Assembly: GCA_021323655.1 (NCBI GenBank)
Contig: JAJPKO010000021.1
Location: forward strand, 117,790 to 181,789
Direction: 5' to 3'
From: Acidobacteriaceae bacterium
GTDB lineage: Bacteria > Acidobacteriota > Terriglobia > Terriglobales > Acidobacteriaceae
DNA length: 64,000 nucleotides
Positions 18,693 through 28,543 of this stretch are shown here, piece after piece. Under the pieces are notes generated by a model. It worked only from the letters and a program-made list of their open reading frames with translations, had not been told where the DNA came from and made no database searches. Numbering within the stretch: position 1 is the first letter of the stretch; every line of letters starts with the position of its first letter. The translations under genes were made by a program, and so were the position numbers.

Positions 18693-19976
18693 ATGAAAAT
18701 TTTCTGCTATCTTGTCACGATCCTCCTGCTCCTCCCTGCTCTGGCGTATGCGCAGGATACTTCGCACTACCTGAAATGCGGAGCGCTCTTCGACAGCATC
18801 CACGGCACACTTCGCCAGCATGTGGTCATCGAGGTACAGGGAAACAAAATCGCCAGCGTAAAGCCATGGGAGCAGCTGCCTTCCAGCACCGATCTTACCG
18901 ATCTCTCCAGCGAAACCTGCCTGCCTGGATTGATTGATACCCACACACACGTTCTGCTGCAAGGCGACGCGACCGCGGCCGAATATGCTGAGCAGCTTCT
19001 CAAGCAGTCCCAGGCCTATCGCGGCATCATGGGCGCCGTGGACGCCTCCCGAGCGCTCAATTACGGCTTCACCACCATTCGTGACCTCGAAACTGAAGGC
19101 GCTCTCTATGCCGACGTGGACATCAAGCACCTCATCCAGACAGGTGTCATCCCCGGCCCGCGAATGCAGGTGGCTACACGCGCCCTCGATGTGACAGGCG
19201 CATATCCGCTCCAGGGATACGCGTATGGAATTGACGTGCCACATGGAGTGCAACTTTGCGACGGCGCCGAAGAATGCCGTAAAGCGGTGCGCGAACAAAT
19301 CTCCTACGGCGCCGATTGGATCAAGGTCTACGTAGATCGCGGATACTTCATGCGTCCAGATGGCGTGCTCGATGATATTCCCACCTTCACACTCGATGAA
19401 CTCAATGCCATCGTGGATGAGGCACACCGGCAAAACCATCCTGTCGCCGCACATGCAATGGGGCTGCACGGCGTGCATAACGCCGTCACGGCAGGGGTGG
19501 ACACGCTCGAACACGGCGACTACATCGCTCCTGAAGACTTGAGAACAATGGCGGCAAAGGGCATCTGGTACGTCCCAACCGCTTACGCGCTGGAAGCTGT
19601 CGCCGAAGGACGCGCAAGCGACGGAAATCCCGTCTACAAGCAGATGATCCAGACCCACGCTGAGACGATGAAGCGCGCCATGGAGGCCCACATCAAAATC
19701 GCCTTCGGCACAGATGCAGGCGCATTTCCCTGGACCACAAATCCGGCAAAGGAATTCGCAGTGCTGGTGAGGGACGGCATGGCCCCGGCACAGGCAATCG
19801 AGAGCGCGACAGCCCAGGCAGCGAAGCTCATGCATCTCGACGGCCAGCTCGGCACCGTCGAACCGGGCAAGCTGGCCGACGTAGTGGCCGTCCCCGGCAA
19901 TCCCTTGGAACAGATCACTCTGATGGAACAGGTAAATTTCGTGATGAAAGATGGAACCGTGTACCGCAAGCCATAG
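18693..19976 (+). CDS. Secreted amidohydrolase (imidazolonepropionase-like)
   Basis: Signal peptide MKIFCYLVTILLLLPALAYA; LPGLIDTHTHVLLQ, PVAAHAMGLHG, TLEHGDYI, IAFGTDAGAFPW. Confidence 0.9.
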   Translation: MKIFCYLVTILLLLPALAYAQDTSHYLKCGALFDSIHGTLRQHVVIEVQGNKIASVKPWEQLPSSTDLTDLSSETCLPGLIDTHTHVLLQGDATAAEYAEQLLKQSQAYRGIMGAVDASRALNYGFTTIRDLETEGALYADVDIKHLIQTGVIPGPRMQVATRALDVTGAYPLQGYAYGIDVPHGVQLCDGAEECRKAVREQISYGADWIKVYVDRGYFMRPDGVLDDIPTFTLDELNAIVDEAHRQNHPVAAHAMGLHGVHNAVTAGVDTLEHGDYIAPEDLRTMAAKGIWYVPTAYALEAVAEGRASDGNPVYKQMIQTHAETMKRAMEAHIKIAFGTDAGAFPWTTNPAKEFAVLVRDGMAPAQAIESATAQAAKLMHLDGQLGTVEPGKLADVVAVPGNPLEQITLMEQVNFVMKDGTVYRKP

Positions 19977-19981
19977 ATGCG

Positions 19982-20020
19982 CTCATTCCGGGTTCCTTCC
20001 TTCTCAACAGCCGGAATGAG
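19982..20020. terminator. Hairpin between convergent genes
   Basis: ctcattccg ... cggaatgag, 9-bp stem with 21-nt loop, between convergent amidohydrolase and hemD. Confidence 0.4.
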
Positions 20021-20036
20021 TAGGCCGCTTGCCGTA

Positions 20037-20807
20037 TCACAGCAGTGCGGTAACTGTCGCCTCAACCAGTCCATGAATGTCATGTGGATTGGCTTCTGCC
20101 GCCGGTTCCCATCCCCGTTCGCGCAGCGTGGCGGTAGTAATAGGGCCGATGGAAATGGCTTTGACCCTTTCCCGCAGATCATCCATTCCTGCCTTCTTCA
20201 GCAGCGCAAAGAAATTTGTCACCGTGGACGAGCTGGTAAATGTGACGGCATCCGGGATCATGGTCCCACTAAAAGCTGCCTTTAGTAAAGCAACCGAGGA
20301 TTCAGGGACCTCCGTTCTGTAAGCATCCACCACATCCACCATCGCCCCTGCCCTGCGAAGTTCATCGGGAATAATATCGCGGGCCACTGCGGCACGGATA
20401 AGCAGAATGTGCGCTCCAGCAACACGCGCCCGCAAAGCTTCAACGACAGCTTCGGCAACGTACTCCCCGGGAATAAGTCCAACCGGCAAGCCGAACTCGC
20501 GCAGCCCTTCCGCCGTGGCAGATCCAACCGCCACGCACTGAAGTCCGGAAAACTTCGCAACACCGATGCCTGCAGAAGCCATCCGCTCCCCAAGTACGCG
20601 AACGCCATTCGCGCTGGTAACAATCAGCCACTGGTACTGTTGCAGATTGCGGAGCGCCGCATCGAGCGGCGCATACGACTCCAGAGGAACGATCTCAATG
20701 GCAGGAATCTCGAGAACGCTGGCCCCAAGCGCCTCAAGTTCGCGGGAGAGGCGGCTGGCTTGATGCCGCGCTCGGGTGACAAGGATGGTTTTACCCGACA
20801 AGCTCAC
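20037..20807 (-). CDS. hemD: Uroporphyrinogen-III synthase
   Basis: MSLSGKTILVTRARHQASRLSRELEALGASVLEIPAIEI..., VTFTSSSTVTNFFALL, ISIGPITTATLRERGWEP; GTG start. Confidence 0.92.
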   Translation of the reverse strand: MSLSGKTILVTRARHQASRLSRELEALGASVLEIPAIEIVPLESYAPLDAALRNLQQYQWLIVTSANGVRVLGERMASAGIGVAKFSGLQCVAVGSATAEGLREFGLPVGLIPGEYVAEAVVEALRARVAGAHILLIRAAVARDIIPDELRRAGAMVDVVDAYRTEVPESSVALLKAAFSGTMIPDAVTFTSSSTVTNFFALLKKAGMDDLRERVKAISIGPITTATLRERGWEPAAEANPHDIHGLVEATVTALL

Positions 20808-22321
20808 TATGTACCGGTGCCGCGGACCACGACCATGGCGGTGCGCATCAGTATCTTTATATCGAGCCAGAAGCTCCAGTTTTCAACGTAAGCCGTATCC
20901 AGCTCAATGTATTTGTCAAACGAAGAATCCTGGCGCGCCTGTACCTGCCACAGGCCAGTCAGGCCCGGTGTCACTTCCAGGCGGCGGAAGTGTTCCAGTT
21001 CATATTGAGCGACTTCACTCGCAATCGGAGGACGCGGCCCCACGATGCTCATTTCGCCGCGCACTACATTGAAGAGCTGAGGCAGTTCATCCAGGCTGTA
21101 CTTGCGCAGAAAGCGTCCCACCCGCGTAATGCGCGGATCATTCGAAATCTTGAACAAAATGCCATCCCGCTCATTCAGCGCAGCGAGTTCCCTCTTCTTT
21201 TTCTCGGCATCTTTGACCATCGTGCGGAACTTGAAGCACGGGAAAATGCGTCCGCGCTTCCCCACGCGCTCTGAGATGTAAAAGACCGGCCCTTCGCTGT
21301 CCAGACGGACCGCCAGAGCAACCAGCAGCATGATCGGGAATGCAAAAGCGAGCGCGATCAGCGAAAAAACAATGTCAAAGATGCGCTTGAATGCCGCGGA
21401 AATCACCTTGGAACGGCTGCGATGCAGTGGCGTGACCGGGTAGACGCCGAGATATTCGATAGACGAGTTGGTCGTCAGGTCGCCAAAAAGGCCGGAAACC
21501 GCGCGAATGTCTATGCCAAGCTCGCGCGCTTCTTCGAGCAGCCCAATAATCTGTTCATTTGGCAGCGCCTGGGCTATGACCACTTCGTCAATAAAATGCA
21601 TGCGTGTTAACTGGTGCAGCCTGTCCATGCCGCCAATCACTTCAGAAACCACAGCGTGTTCATCCGGCGTGGAAAACGGCGCGATATGGCCTATAAATTT
21701 GTAACCCAGCCTGAAGTTCTTCGAAATATGTTCACCCAGTGCATAGCTAAGATAATTCGTGCCCAGGATGACCACATTGCGGGTACCCACACCCTTTTCA
21801 AAATTGCGATAGCGAGCCAGGCGCAGACCCGATCTCCACGTGCTCAGAGAAATGGCGCTGGTGCAGATCAGCAGCACAACCACCGTGCGCGAGGTAAAGT
21901 CCCAGTGCGCCATGTACAGACCGCCGCAAAGCAGCAGCCCGGCAGTAAGTGTCGCCTGCACCACAAGACGAAGTTCATGCATTCCGCTGAATGGGCGGGT
22001 CAGGTTATACAGGCCATATCTGCGGCATACAAAGAGAAGAGTGAGAATAAACCAGCCAAAGAACGCAAGATAAATCGGTGTTCTGATCAGCTCAAGCGAA
22101 TGGAATTCACCATACGAGGCAAAAAATTTGACCTTTAAAATAAGCACCAGTACGAACGCCAGCGAGATAACAAGCACATCACTCATCGCCAGCATAAGCT
22201 TGGAAGCAAGCGCAGGACCTGAAAGACGACTGCCGCTTGCAGTCAGACTGGGGAGTGCCTGCCCTGCGCCCCCGGCGCCTGTATTTTTTCGAATGTATTC
22301 CGATGTCGCCATGTGCGTCAC
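20807..22321 (-). CDS. Polyprenyl-phosphate hexose-1-phosphate transferase (WcaJ-like)
   Basis: C-terminal bacterial sugar transferase domain: KRIFDIVFSLIALAFAFP, FYISERVGKRGRIFPCFKFRTM, RKYSLDELPQLFNVVRGEMSIVGPRPP, GLTGLWQV. Confidence 0.95.
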   Translation of the reverse strand: MTHMATSEYIRKNTGAGGAGQALPSLTASGSRLSGPALASKLMLAMSDVLVISLAFVLVLILKVKFFASYGEFHSLELIRTPIYLAFFGWFILTLLFVCRRYGLYNLTRPFSGMHELRLVVQATLTAGLLLCGGLYMAHWDFTSRTVVVLLICTSAISLSTWRSGLRLARYRNFEKGVGTRNVVILGTNYLSYALGEHISKNFRLGYKFIGHIAPFSTPDEHAVVSEVIGGMDRLHQLTRMHFIDEVVIAQALPNEQIIGLLEEARELGIDIRAVSGLFGDLTTNSSIEYLGVYPVTPLHRSRSKVISAAFKRIFDIVFSLIALAFAFPIMLLVALAVRLDSEGPVFYISERVGKRGRIFPCFKFRTMVKDAEKKKRELAALNERDGILFKISNDPRITRVGRFLRKYSLDELPQLFNVVRGEMSIVGPRPPIASEVAQYELEHFRRLEVTPGLTGLWQVQARQDSSFDKYIELDTAYVENWSFWLDIKILMRTAMVVVRGTGT

Positions 22322-22559
22322 GTCAATCCAGGTTGGCGTTCTGTTAAACCCTACTTCACGTTCATCAGCGGCTTGCGACTAAGGGAGGCATCTTACAGTC
22401 AATGGACAAGTCCCGAACACCGCAAGCTAGTCTTACGGTCGAGGGGAATCCCCCACATGATGAAGTATATACTACAAACGCCGATTTTCTAGCGAGCTCA
22501 ATTTTGTAACTCATAATGTGACAAAAGTCTTCGCTGAAAAATTGGCCAAAAGTAAGCTT

Positions 22560-23681
22560 CTACTTATTACTTATTTTCCCCATGTTACAGTCTCTTACAG
22601 AAGCAAATGATGAAAAAGAAGTTATATTTATAGCTGAAAAAACCTTGATTTTTTCCTGAAGTCGCGAAACCTGCACGCGCCCCGGACGCATTGGCAATGA
22701 TTTTCCTGGCATAGCCTTAGAAATTCGGCGGCACGAACTCATAATTTTCTGTCGAAAAGCGGCCGATTTTTCTGCGCGGGCCAAAAGGGCTTCATACGAG
22801 GTCAACACCAGGACCGGGTCTTTGCAGATTTCAATCAGATTCGTGCCTGCGAAAACCGCCTCTACGACCGCATCTTCCATGCTCTTTTGTGTCAGAATGC
22901 CACCCATTTCCATGTCATCTGAAACAATCAGGCCCGGATATTTGATTTTTCTTCGCAATACTTCTGAAATCCAAAACTCCGAGATAGATGCGGGTTTCCG
23001 CTCTTTGGCTGCCTGCGCATAAACAGCGTGCGAAACCATCACCATAGGCAGGCGCCCGGCCAGTGCCCGAAAAGGCGCCATGTCCTCTTTCCACATCGTT
23101 TCCCAGCTTCGCCCGATCACCGGCGTCGCCTGATGTGAATCGAGGTCCCCGCCACCAAGTCCGGGAAAATGTTTCCCGCAGCCCAGAATTTCTTCTGCTT
23201 CAAACCCCTCAAGAAATGAAGAAGCATAGGCCGTCACTTCCTCCGCCCGCGCTGAAACCACCCGCGTGCGCATCACCGCGCTCGACTCCGGCAGGGCCAG
23301 GTCCAGCACCGGAGCAAACACCGTATTGAACCCAAGCAGTTTTGCTTCCTGCGCAATCAGCCGCCCATGCTGCTTATAAAACGCGGGCTTTCCCATAGCA
23401 AACACAGCAGCCGCTGACGGCATAGGCGCAATCAGGTCGCGCAGACGATCCACCAGGCCGCCTTCCAGATCAACGCAGCGGAAAATAGACCCACCTGCAA
23501 TTTCGCTCACTTCGCGCAAAAGAGCAACAGTCTGCTCCACGGTTTCAATGTTGCGCCGAAAAAGGATGACCCCGCCAGGACGGACCAGCTTCAACCACGC
23601 GCGTTCGGTCGCCGTCAGTACAGGCCCTTCCAGCCCGGCAATCAACAGTCTTCCTACTTGCCGCCGTAGCGATTCGCTCAT
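22560..23681 (-). CDS. Glycoside hydrolase family 3 (NagZ-like beta-N-acetylhexosaminidase)
   Basis: VDLEGGLVDRLRD, GFNTVFAPVLDLA, CGKHFPGLGGGDLDSH, LIVSDDMEMGGI. Confidence 0.9.
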   Translation of the reverse strand: MSESLRRQVGRLLIAGLEGPVLTATERAWLKLVRPGGVILFRRNIETVEQTVALLREVSEIAGGSIFRCVDLEGGLVDRLRDLIAPMPSAAAVFAMGKPAFYKQHGRLIAQEAKLLGFNTVFAPVLDLALPESSAVMRTRVVSARAEEVTAYASSFLEGFEAEEILGCGKHFPGLGGGDLDSHQATPVIGRSWETMWKEDMAPFRALAGRLPMVMVSHAVYAQAAKERKPASISEFWISEVLRRKIKYPGLIVSDDMEMGGILTQKSMEDAVVEAVFAGTNLIEICKDPVLVLTSYEALLARAEKSAAFRQKIMSSCRRISKAMPGKSLPMRPGRVQVSRLQEKIKVFSAINITSFSSFASVRDCNMGKISNK

Positions 23682-26296
23682 GCTTTCCCGCCCTTGATCT
23701 CGTTCTGTAACTGCTCCAGCAGATTGAGTGCCTGCAACGGAGTCAGCGCGTTGATGTCAGCTTCCATCAGTCGGTCCAACACCCGCTGCGACAGCGGAGT
23801 AAACATGGTGAGCTGCAGCGGTGCCTCTGTTTCTGCCGCAACGTTGTGGCGCTCCGACCGCTCATGCTGCTTCAGTACCTGCCGCGCGCGCTGGATCACC
23901 TGCGGCGGCAGCCCTGCCAGCCGCGCAACATCAATGCCATAGCTCTTATTGGCAGGCCCCGGCTCAATCGCGTGCAGAAAGACAATGCCCTGCGGAGTTT
24001 CCTTCACCGCAACGCGCAGGTTCTTAAGCCTCGGCAGTTGCTCTGCCAGTATCGTTAGCTCGTGGTAGTGCGTGGCAAATAGCGTACGCGCGCCAATCTT
24101 TGCATGCAGATACTCAAGCGTCGCCCAGGCAAGCGAAAGTCCATCGAACGTCGCTGTGCCGCGACCCATTTCATCCAGCAGAATCAGCGAGCGGCTGGTC
24201 GCCGTATTCAGAATGGTCGCGGTCTCCGTCATCTCCACCATAAACGTCGAGCGGCCTCGGGCCAGGTTGTCGCTCGCCCCAATGCGGGTGTAGATGCGGT
24301 CCGCCAGCCCATAGCGCATGCGCTCTGCCGGAACAAAACAGCCCATCTGCGCCATGATCGTAAGCAGCGCTGCCTGCCGCAGATACGTGGACTTGCCGCC
24401 CATGTTCGGCCCGGTCAGCAACAGAATGGCAGCGCCCTCCATATCCAGGTAAAGATCGTTGGCAATAAACCGCCCTTCGCCTGAATCCTCCATCAGGCGC
24501 TCAATCACAGGATGCCGGCCGGCAATGACTTCCAGCACCGTCTCAGCAACAAGCTGCGGGCGCGTGTAATGGCGCAGTGCCGCCAGATGCGCAAAGCATG
24601 CAAGCATGTCCGCTTCGGCCACCGCCACGCTCGATTTGCGAATGCGGCCCGCGTGTTCGAGAACGCTCCCGCGCAGCTCGGCAAAAATGCGCCTTTCAAT
24701 CTCGATCGAGCGCTCATGCGCCGTCAGGACTTTCGTTTCGTAATCCTTCAGCTCCGGCGTGGTAAAACGTTCCGCGTTAGCCAGCGTCTGCTTGCGCTCG
24801 TAATCCGCTGGAACGCTGGCGAGATTCGCTTTCGTGATCTCGATGTAATACCCAAATACAGAATTGAATCGGACCTTGAGCGACGAAATTCCCGTACGCG
24901 CCCGCTCGCGCTCCTCAATCGCCGCAATGGATTGCCGCCCGCTGTGACTCAGGGCGCGAAGCTCGTCCAGCTCCGGGTCTACGCCATTCGCGATCACTCC
25001 TCCATCTGCAAGAGTCAGCGCCGGCTCAGGCTGGATCGTCTGCTGAATCTTCCCGCACACATCCTCCAGCACGTCCAGCCGCTCAGCAATCTGCTTCCAC
25101 AGCGGGCCTGGCAGCGCCGCAAGCACCTTTTGCAATTGCGGCAAATGCTGTAGTGATGCCGCAAGCGTAAGCACATCTCTCGGGCCTGCGCTGTCCAGTG
25201 AAATGCGGGCCAGCAGGCGCTCCAGGTCCAGAATGCCATTCAGGCAGCGGCGGAGCTCTTCCCGCTGTACCAGATCGCGCACCAGCAGATCAACCGCCTC
25301 ATAGCGTTGCTCAATCGCATCGGCATCAAGCAGCGGACGCAGAATCGAAGCACGCAGCAGCCGCTTGCCCATCGGCGTCTGGCAGGCATCCAGCGCGCAG
25401 AACAGTGTCGTATCGCGCCCCGCCTCGCTGAACATCGGCTCAATCAGTTCCAGGTTGCGGACCGTCACTGGATCAAGCTGCAGATGCTCCGAGCGCTCAT
25501 AGAAGCGGATGCTGTCAATATGGCTGATGTCCGTGCGCTGTGTGTGGCGCACGTAGTGCAGTATGGCTCCTGCGGCAATGGCCGCACATGGATGCTGCGA
25601 AAGTCCAAATCCGTCCAGTGAGGCCGCGCCCATCTGACGCTCCAGCAAAGGCACGGCATAGTCCCGCGTAAACACCCAGTCTTCAATCAAAGTCTTCGTA
25701 CGAATTCGCTCCATCGCGGACGATCTGTCAAACTGCGCACCCGCCGCCAGAAGTACCTCACTCGGGGCCGCCTTTTCCATTTCGTCAAGACATTGCGCAA
25801 GCGCCTGCGGACCAGCAAATTCAGCCGCCCGAAAGTCTCCGGTAGAGAGGTCAAGCAGTGCCAGCGCGGCCAGCTTGTCTTCCACATGCAGAGCGGCAAG
25901 AAAATTGTTCTGCTCCGAACCCAGAGCTGGGTCTATTGCCGTACCTGGAGTGAGCACGCGCGTCACTTCACGGCGCACAATCTTCTTCGCCAGCTTCGGG
26001 TCTTCCATCTGCTCGCAGATGGCCACGCGATACCCTTTGCGCAGCAGCCGTGCAATATAACCCTCTGCCGCGTGATATGGAACGCCGCACATGGGCTGCG
26101 ATTTTTCCCTGTCGCGCGCCGTCAGGGTAATTTGCAGCTCGCGCGAAGCAATCTGCGCGTCTTCATAGAACAGCTCGTAGAAATCACCCAGACGGAACAG
26201 CAGCAGCGCGTCCGGGTGTTCGCGCTTGGCCGCCGCGTACTGGCGCATCAGCGGAGTTTGAGCGGCCTCTGCGGATGGAATGGAAGTTTCAGACAC
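23678..26296 (-). CDS. mutS: DNA mismatch repair protein MutS
   Basis: TPLMRQYAAAKREHPDALLLFRLGDFYELFYEDA, LTGPNMGGKSTYLRQ, LLDEMGRGTATFDGLS. Start likely GTG at 26296; the track ORF extends to 26398. Confidence 0.97.
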   Translation of the reverse strand: MSETSIPSAEAAQTPLMRQYAAAKREHPDALLLFRLGDFYELFYEDAQIASRELQITLTARDREKSQPMCGVPYHAAEGYIARLLRKGYRVAICEQMEDPKLAKKIVRREVTRVLTPGTAIDPALGSEQNNFLAALHVEDKLAALALLDLSTGDFRAAEFAGPQALAQCLDEMEKAAPSEVLLAAGAQFDRSSAMERIRTKTLIEDWVFTRDYAVPLLERQMGAASLDGFGLSQHPCAAIAAGAILHYVRHTQRTDISHIDSIRFYERSEHLQLDPVTVRNLELIEPMFSEAGRDTTLFCALDACQTPMGKRLLRASILRPLLDADAIEQRYEAVDLLVRDLVQREELRRCLNGILDLERLLARISLDSAGPRDVLTLAASLQHLPQLQKVLAALPGPLWKQIAERLDVLEDVCGKIQQTIQPEPALTLADGGVIANGVDPELDELRALSHSGRQSIAAIEERERARTGISSLKVRFNSVFGYYIEITKANLASVPADYERKQTLANAERFTTPELKDYETKVLTAHERSIEIERRIFAELRGSVLEHAGRIRKSSVAVAEADMLACFAHLAALRHYTRPQLVAETVLEVIAGRHPVIERLMEDSGEGRFIANDLYLDMEGAAILLLTGPNMGGKSTYLRQAALLTIMAQMGCFVPAERMRYGLADRIYTRIGASDNLARGRSTFMVEMTETATILNTATSRSLILLDEMGRGTATFDGLSLAWATLEYLHAKIGARTLFATHYHELTILAEQLPRLKNLRVAVKETPQGIVFLHAIEPGPANKSYGIDVARLAGLPPQVIQRARQVLKQHERSERHNVAAETEAPLQLTMFTPLSQRVLDRLMEADINALTPLQALNLLEQLQNEIKGGKA

Positions 26297-26396
26297 AGGG
26301 AAAAAGCCAGAATATCGTAAAAGCCACATCTCAGCGACACCGCCAGGCAGGCGCTCACCCCACTGATAACCCCACTGATAAAATGGACTATTACCC

Positions 26397-27212
26397 ATGT
26401 TCTTGCTTTGGCTCAGAGTGGCGGCGGTGCTCTATGGACTGGCCAGCGTGTCGGCGCTGCCTGCGGTGCTGGGCGAGCGCCCCAGATGGCAAAAATCCTG
26501 CCTCTTTCTCACCGTTGCCGGCTGGTTCGTCCACGTCGTCGCCATGGTGGAAGTCCTCGTCGCTGCCCATCGCTGGATGCCCGTCGGCATGCATGAAGTG
26601 CAGTCAACGCTCTCACTTCTCATCGTCACCGCATTCCTGCTCGTCTTTCTGCGCTACCGCACCATCTCCTTCAGCGTCTTCGCCCTCCCTCTGGGCTTCT
26701 TTCTGCTGCTCATGCCCTCGCTCGGGCCAGACCGCTATACATTCTCGTCCCCGCTGGTCCGCAGTGGATGGACATACGCCCACATCGCCCTTCTGCTCGC
26801 CGCTTACGCCGCTCTTATCTTCAGCCTGCTGGCAAGCTTTCTCTATCTCGCGCAGGAGCGCCGCCTCAAAAACAAACAAACTCCTGGCTTTCTCGAGTGG
26901 CTGCCGCCGCTCGACACCATGGACCAGATTGCACAAAAGGCGCTGGTACTCGGCTTCTACTGCATGACTGGCGGCCTGCTCATCGGCTCACTCATCGCGC
27001 AGGAGCATGTAGGGCCAACGTACTTCCTTGATCCCAAGGTCGTGCTCTCGTTCGTCATGTGGGCGCTCTACGTACTCATGATCTTCGTGCAGCGCTCCGC
27101 CGGGCTGCGCGGCCGCCGCGCCGCTTATCTTTCCAGCGCCGTCTTCGTACTGATGCTCTGCGTCTGGGCCGCCAACCTGCTGAGTTCCGTGCACAGGTAC
27201 ACCACTCCATGA
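26397..27212 (+). CDS. CcsA/HemX-type cytochrome c assembly-like membrane protein
   Basis: 271-aa polytopic protein upstream of hemA; SGWTYAHIALLLAAYAALIFSLLASFLYLAQERRLK. Confidence 0.85.
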   Translation: MFLLWLRVAAVLYGLASVSALPAVLGERPRWQKSCLFLTVAGWFVHVVAMVEVLVAAHRWMPVGMHEVQSTLSLLIVTAFLLVFLRYRTISFSVFALPLGFFLLLMPSLGPDRYTFSSPLVRSGWTYAHIALLLAAYAALIFSLLASFLYLAQERRLKNKQTPGFLEWLPPLDTMDQIAQKALVLGFYCMTGGLLIGSLIAQEHVGPTYFLDPKVVLSFVMWALYVLMIFVQRSAGLRGRRAAYLSSAVFVLMLCVWAANLLSSVHRYTTP

Positions 27213-28543
27213 AGATCCTTCTCACGGGCGTGAACCACAAGACGGCTCCGGTGGAGTTGCGGGAACAGCTTGCCATCTCGGCCGAGCGCCTGGGTGAAGC
27301 CACACGCGCGCTGCATCAGTTTCCCGGCGTCAGTGAGGCCATGGTGCTTTCCACCTGTAACCGCGTCGAGCTTCTCGCCTGTCATGAAGAATCCAGCCTC
27401 GACCTCCTGGGCTTCCTCCGCGAGTTCCTCCGCGTGGATATCACTCAGGTGCGCCCCCACGTGTATGAATACCGCGAAGGCGAGGCCGTTCGGCATCTGT
27501 TTCGTGTTGCAGCCAGCCTCGATTCTATGGTCGTCGGCGAGCCGCAGATCCTCGGGCAGGTCAAGGAATCCTACAGCGTCGGCCGTGAGGTGGGCGCCGT
27601 ACAAACCCACCTCGAAAGGCTTCTGCAAAGCACCTTCACCGTCGCCAAGAAAATCCGCAGCGAAACCCAGATCGGCAGCTCCTCGGTTTCCATTGCTTCT
27701 GTTGCCGTAGACCTCGCCAAAAAAATCTTCGGCTCTCTCGAAGGCAAGCGCATCCTGCTCGTCGGCGCGGGCAAAATGAGCGAACTGGCCGCCCGCCACC
27801 TCATGCACCAGGGCGCGCATTCCTTACTCGTCGCCAACCGCACCTTTGAGCGCGCTCTTCGCATCGCCGACCAGTTCCAGGGCCGCGCCGTCCGCTTTGA
27901 AGAGCTCTACTCCACCGCCGATCAGGCTGACATCATCATCACCTCCACAGGCTCGCAGCAGCACATCTTCCGCCGCGAGCACGGTCAGCAGTTCCTCCAC
28001 AAGCGGCGCAACCGGCCCATGTTCTTTATTGACATTGCCGTCCCCCGCGACGTGGACCCGGAGATGAACCGCGTGGACGGCATCTTTGTCTATGACATTG
28101 ACGACCTGCAATCCGTGGCCGCCTCCCACCTCGCCGATCGCGCACGCGAAGCCCAGCGGGCCGAGGAAATCATCGCCGAAGAGGTCATGCGCTTCCAGCG
28201 CAAAACGCAGGCCCTGAACGTGACCCCCATGATCGTTGGCCTGCAGAATACCGCCGAAGAAATGCGCCAGTCCGAATTGCGCAGGGCACAGGTGCGCTTG
28301 CAATCGCTCACTCCCGAACAGCAGGCCGCCGTCGAGTCCCTCACCCGCGGACTGATGAACAAATTCCTCCACATGCCCATGCAGGCGATCAAGGCCGCAG
28401 CAGCACAGGCAGACACCATGATGCTCGAAGTCATGCGCGAAGTCTTCGGACTGCCCGCAGCCCAGCCACAGCAGTGTCCATCCGCTTCTGAGGAAACCAG
28501 GGAAGAGGCCATCGCCGCAGGTAAGCAGAAGGCGCATCCATGA
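27209..28543 (+). CDS. hemA: Glutamyl-tRNA reductase
   Basis: MKILLTGVNHKTAPVELREQLA, VLSTCNRVELLA, GEPQILGQVKESY, IDIAVPRDVDPEM; ATGA overlap with upstream gene. Confidence 0.97.
   Translation: MKILLTGVNHKTAPVELREQLAISAERLGEATRALHQFPGVSEAMVLSTCNRVELLACHEESSLDLLGFLREFLRVDITQVRPHVYEYREGEAVRHLFRVAASLDSMVVGEPQILGQVKESYSVGREVGAVQTHLERLLQSTFTVAKKIRSETQIGSSSVSIASVAVDLAKKIFGSLEGKRILLVGAGKMSELAARHLMHQGAHSLLVANRTFERALRIADQFQGRAVRFEELYSTADQADIIITSTGSQQHIFRREHGQQFLHKRRNRPMFFIDIAVPRDVDPEMNRVDGIFVYDIDDLQSVAASHLADRAREAQRAEEIIAEEVMRFQRKTQALNVTPMIVGLQNTAEEMRQSELRRAQVRLQSLTPEQQAAVESLTRGLMNKFLHMPMQAIKAAAAQADTMMLEVMREVFGLPAAQPQQCPSASEETREEAIAAGKQKAHP

Noticed and set aside
18570-19835. 421-aa minus-strand ORF opposite the amidohydrolase
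   Set aside because: Shadow ORF rich in Cys/His/Gly; the plus-strand protein has clear amidohydrolase motifs and signal peptide.
26341-26398. Tandem ccccactgataa repeat and N-terminal extension of MutS to 26398
   Set aside because: The conserved MutS N-terminus begins after residue ~35; the extension is probably untranslated and the repeat has only two units.
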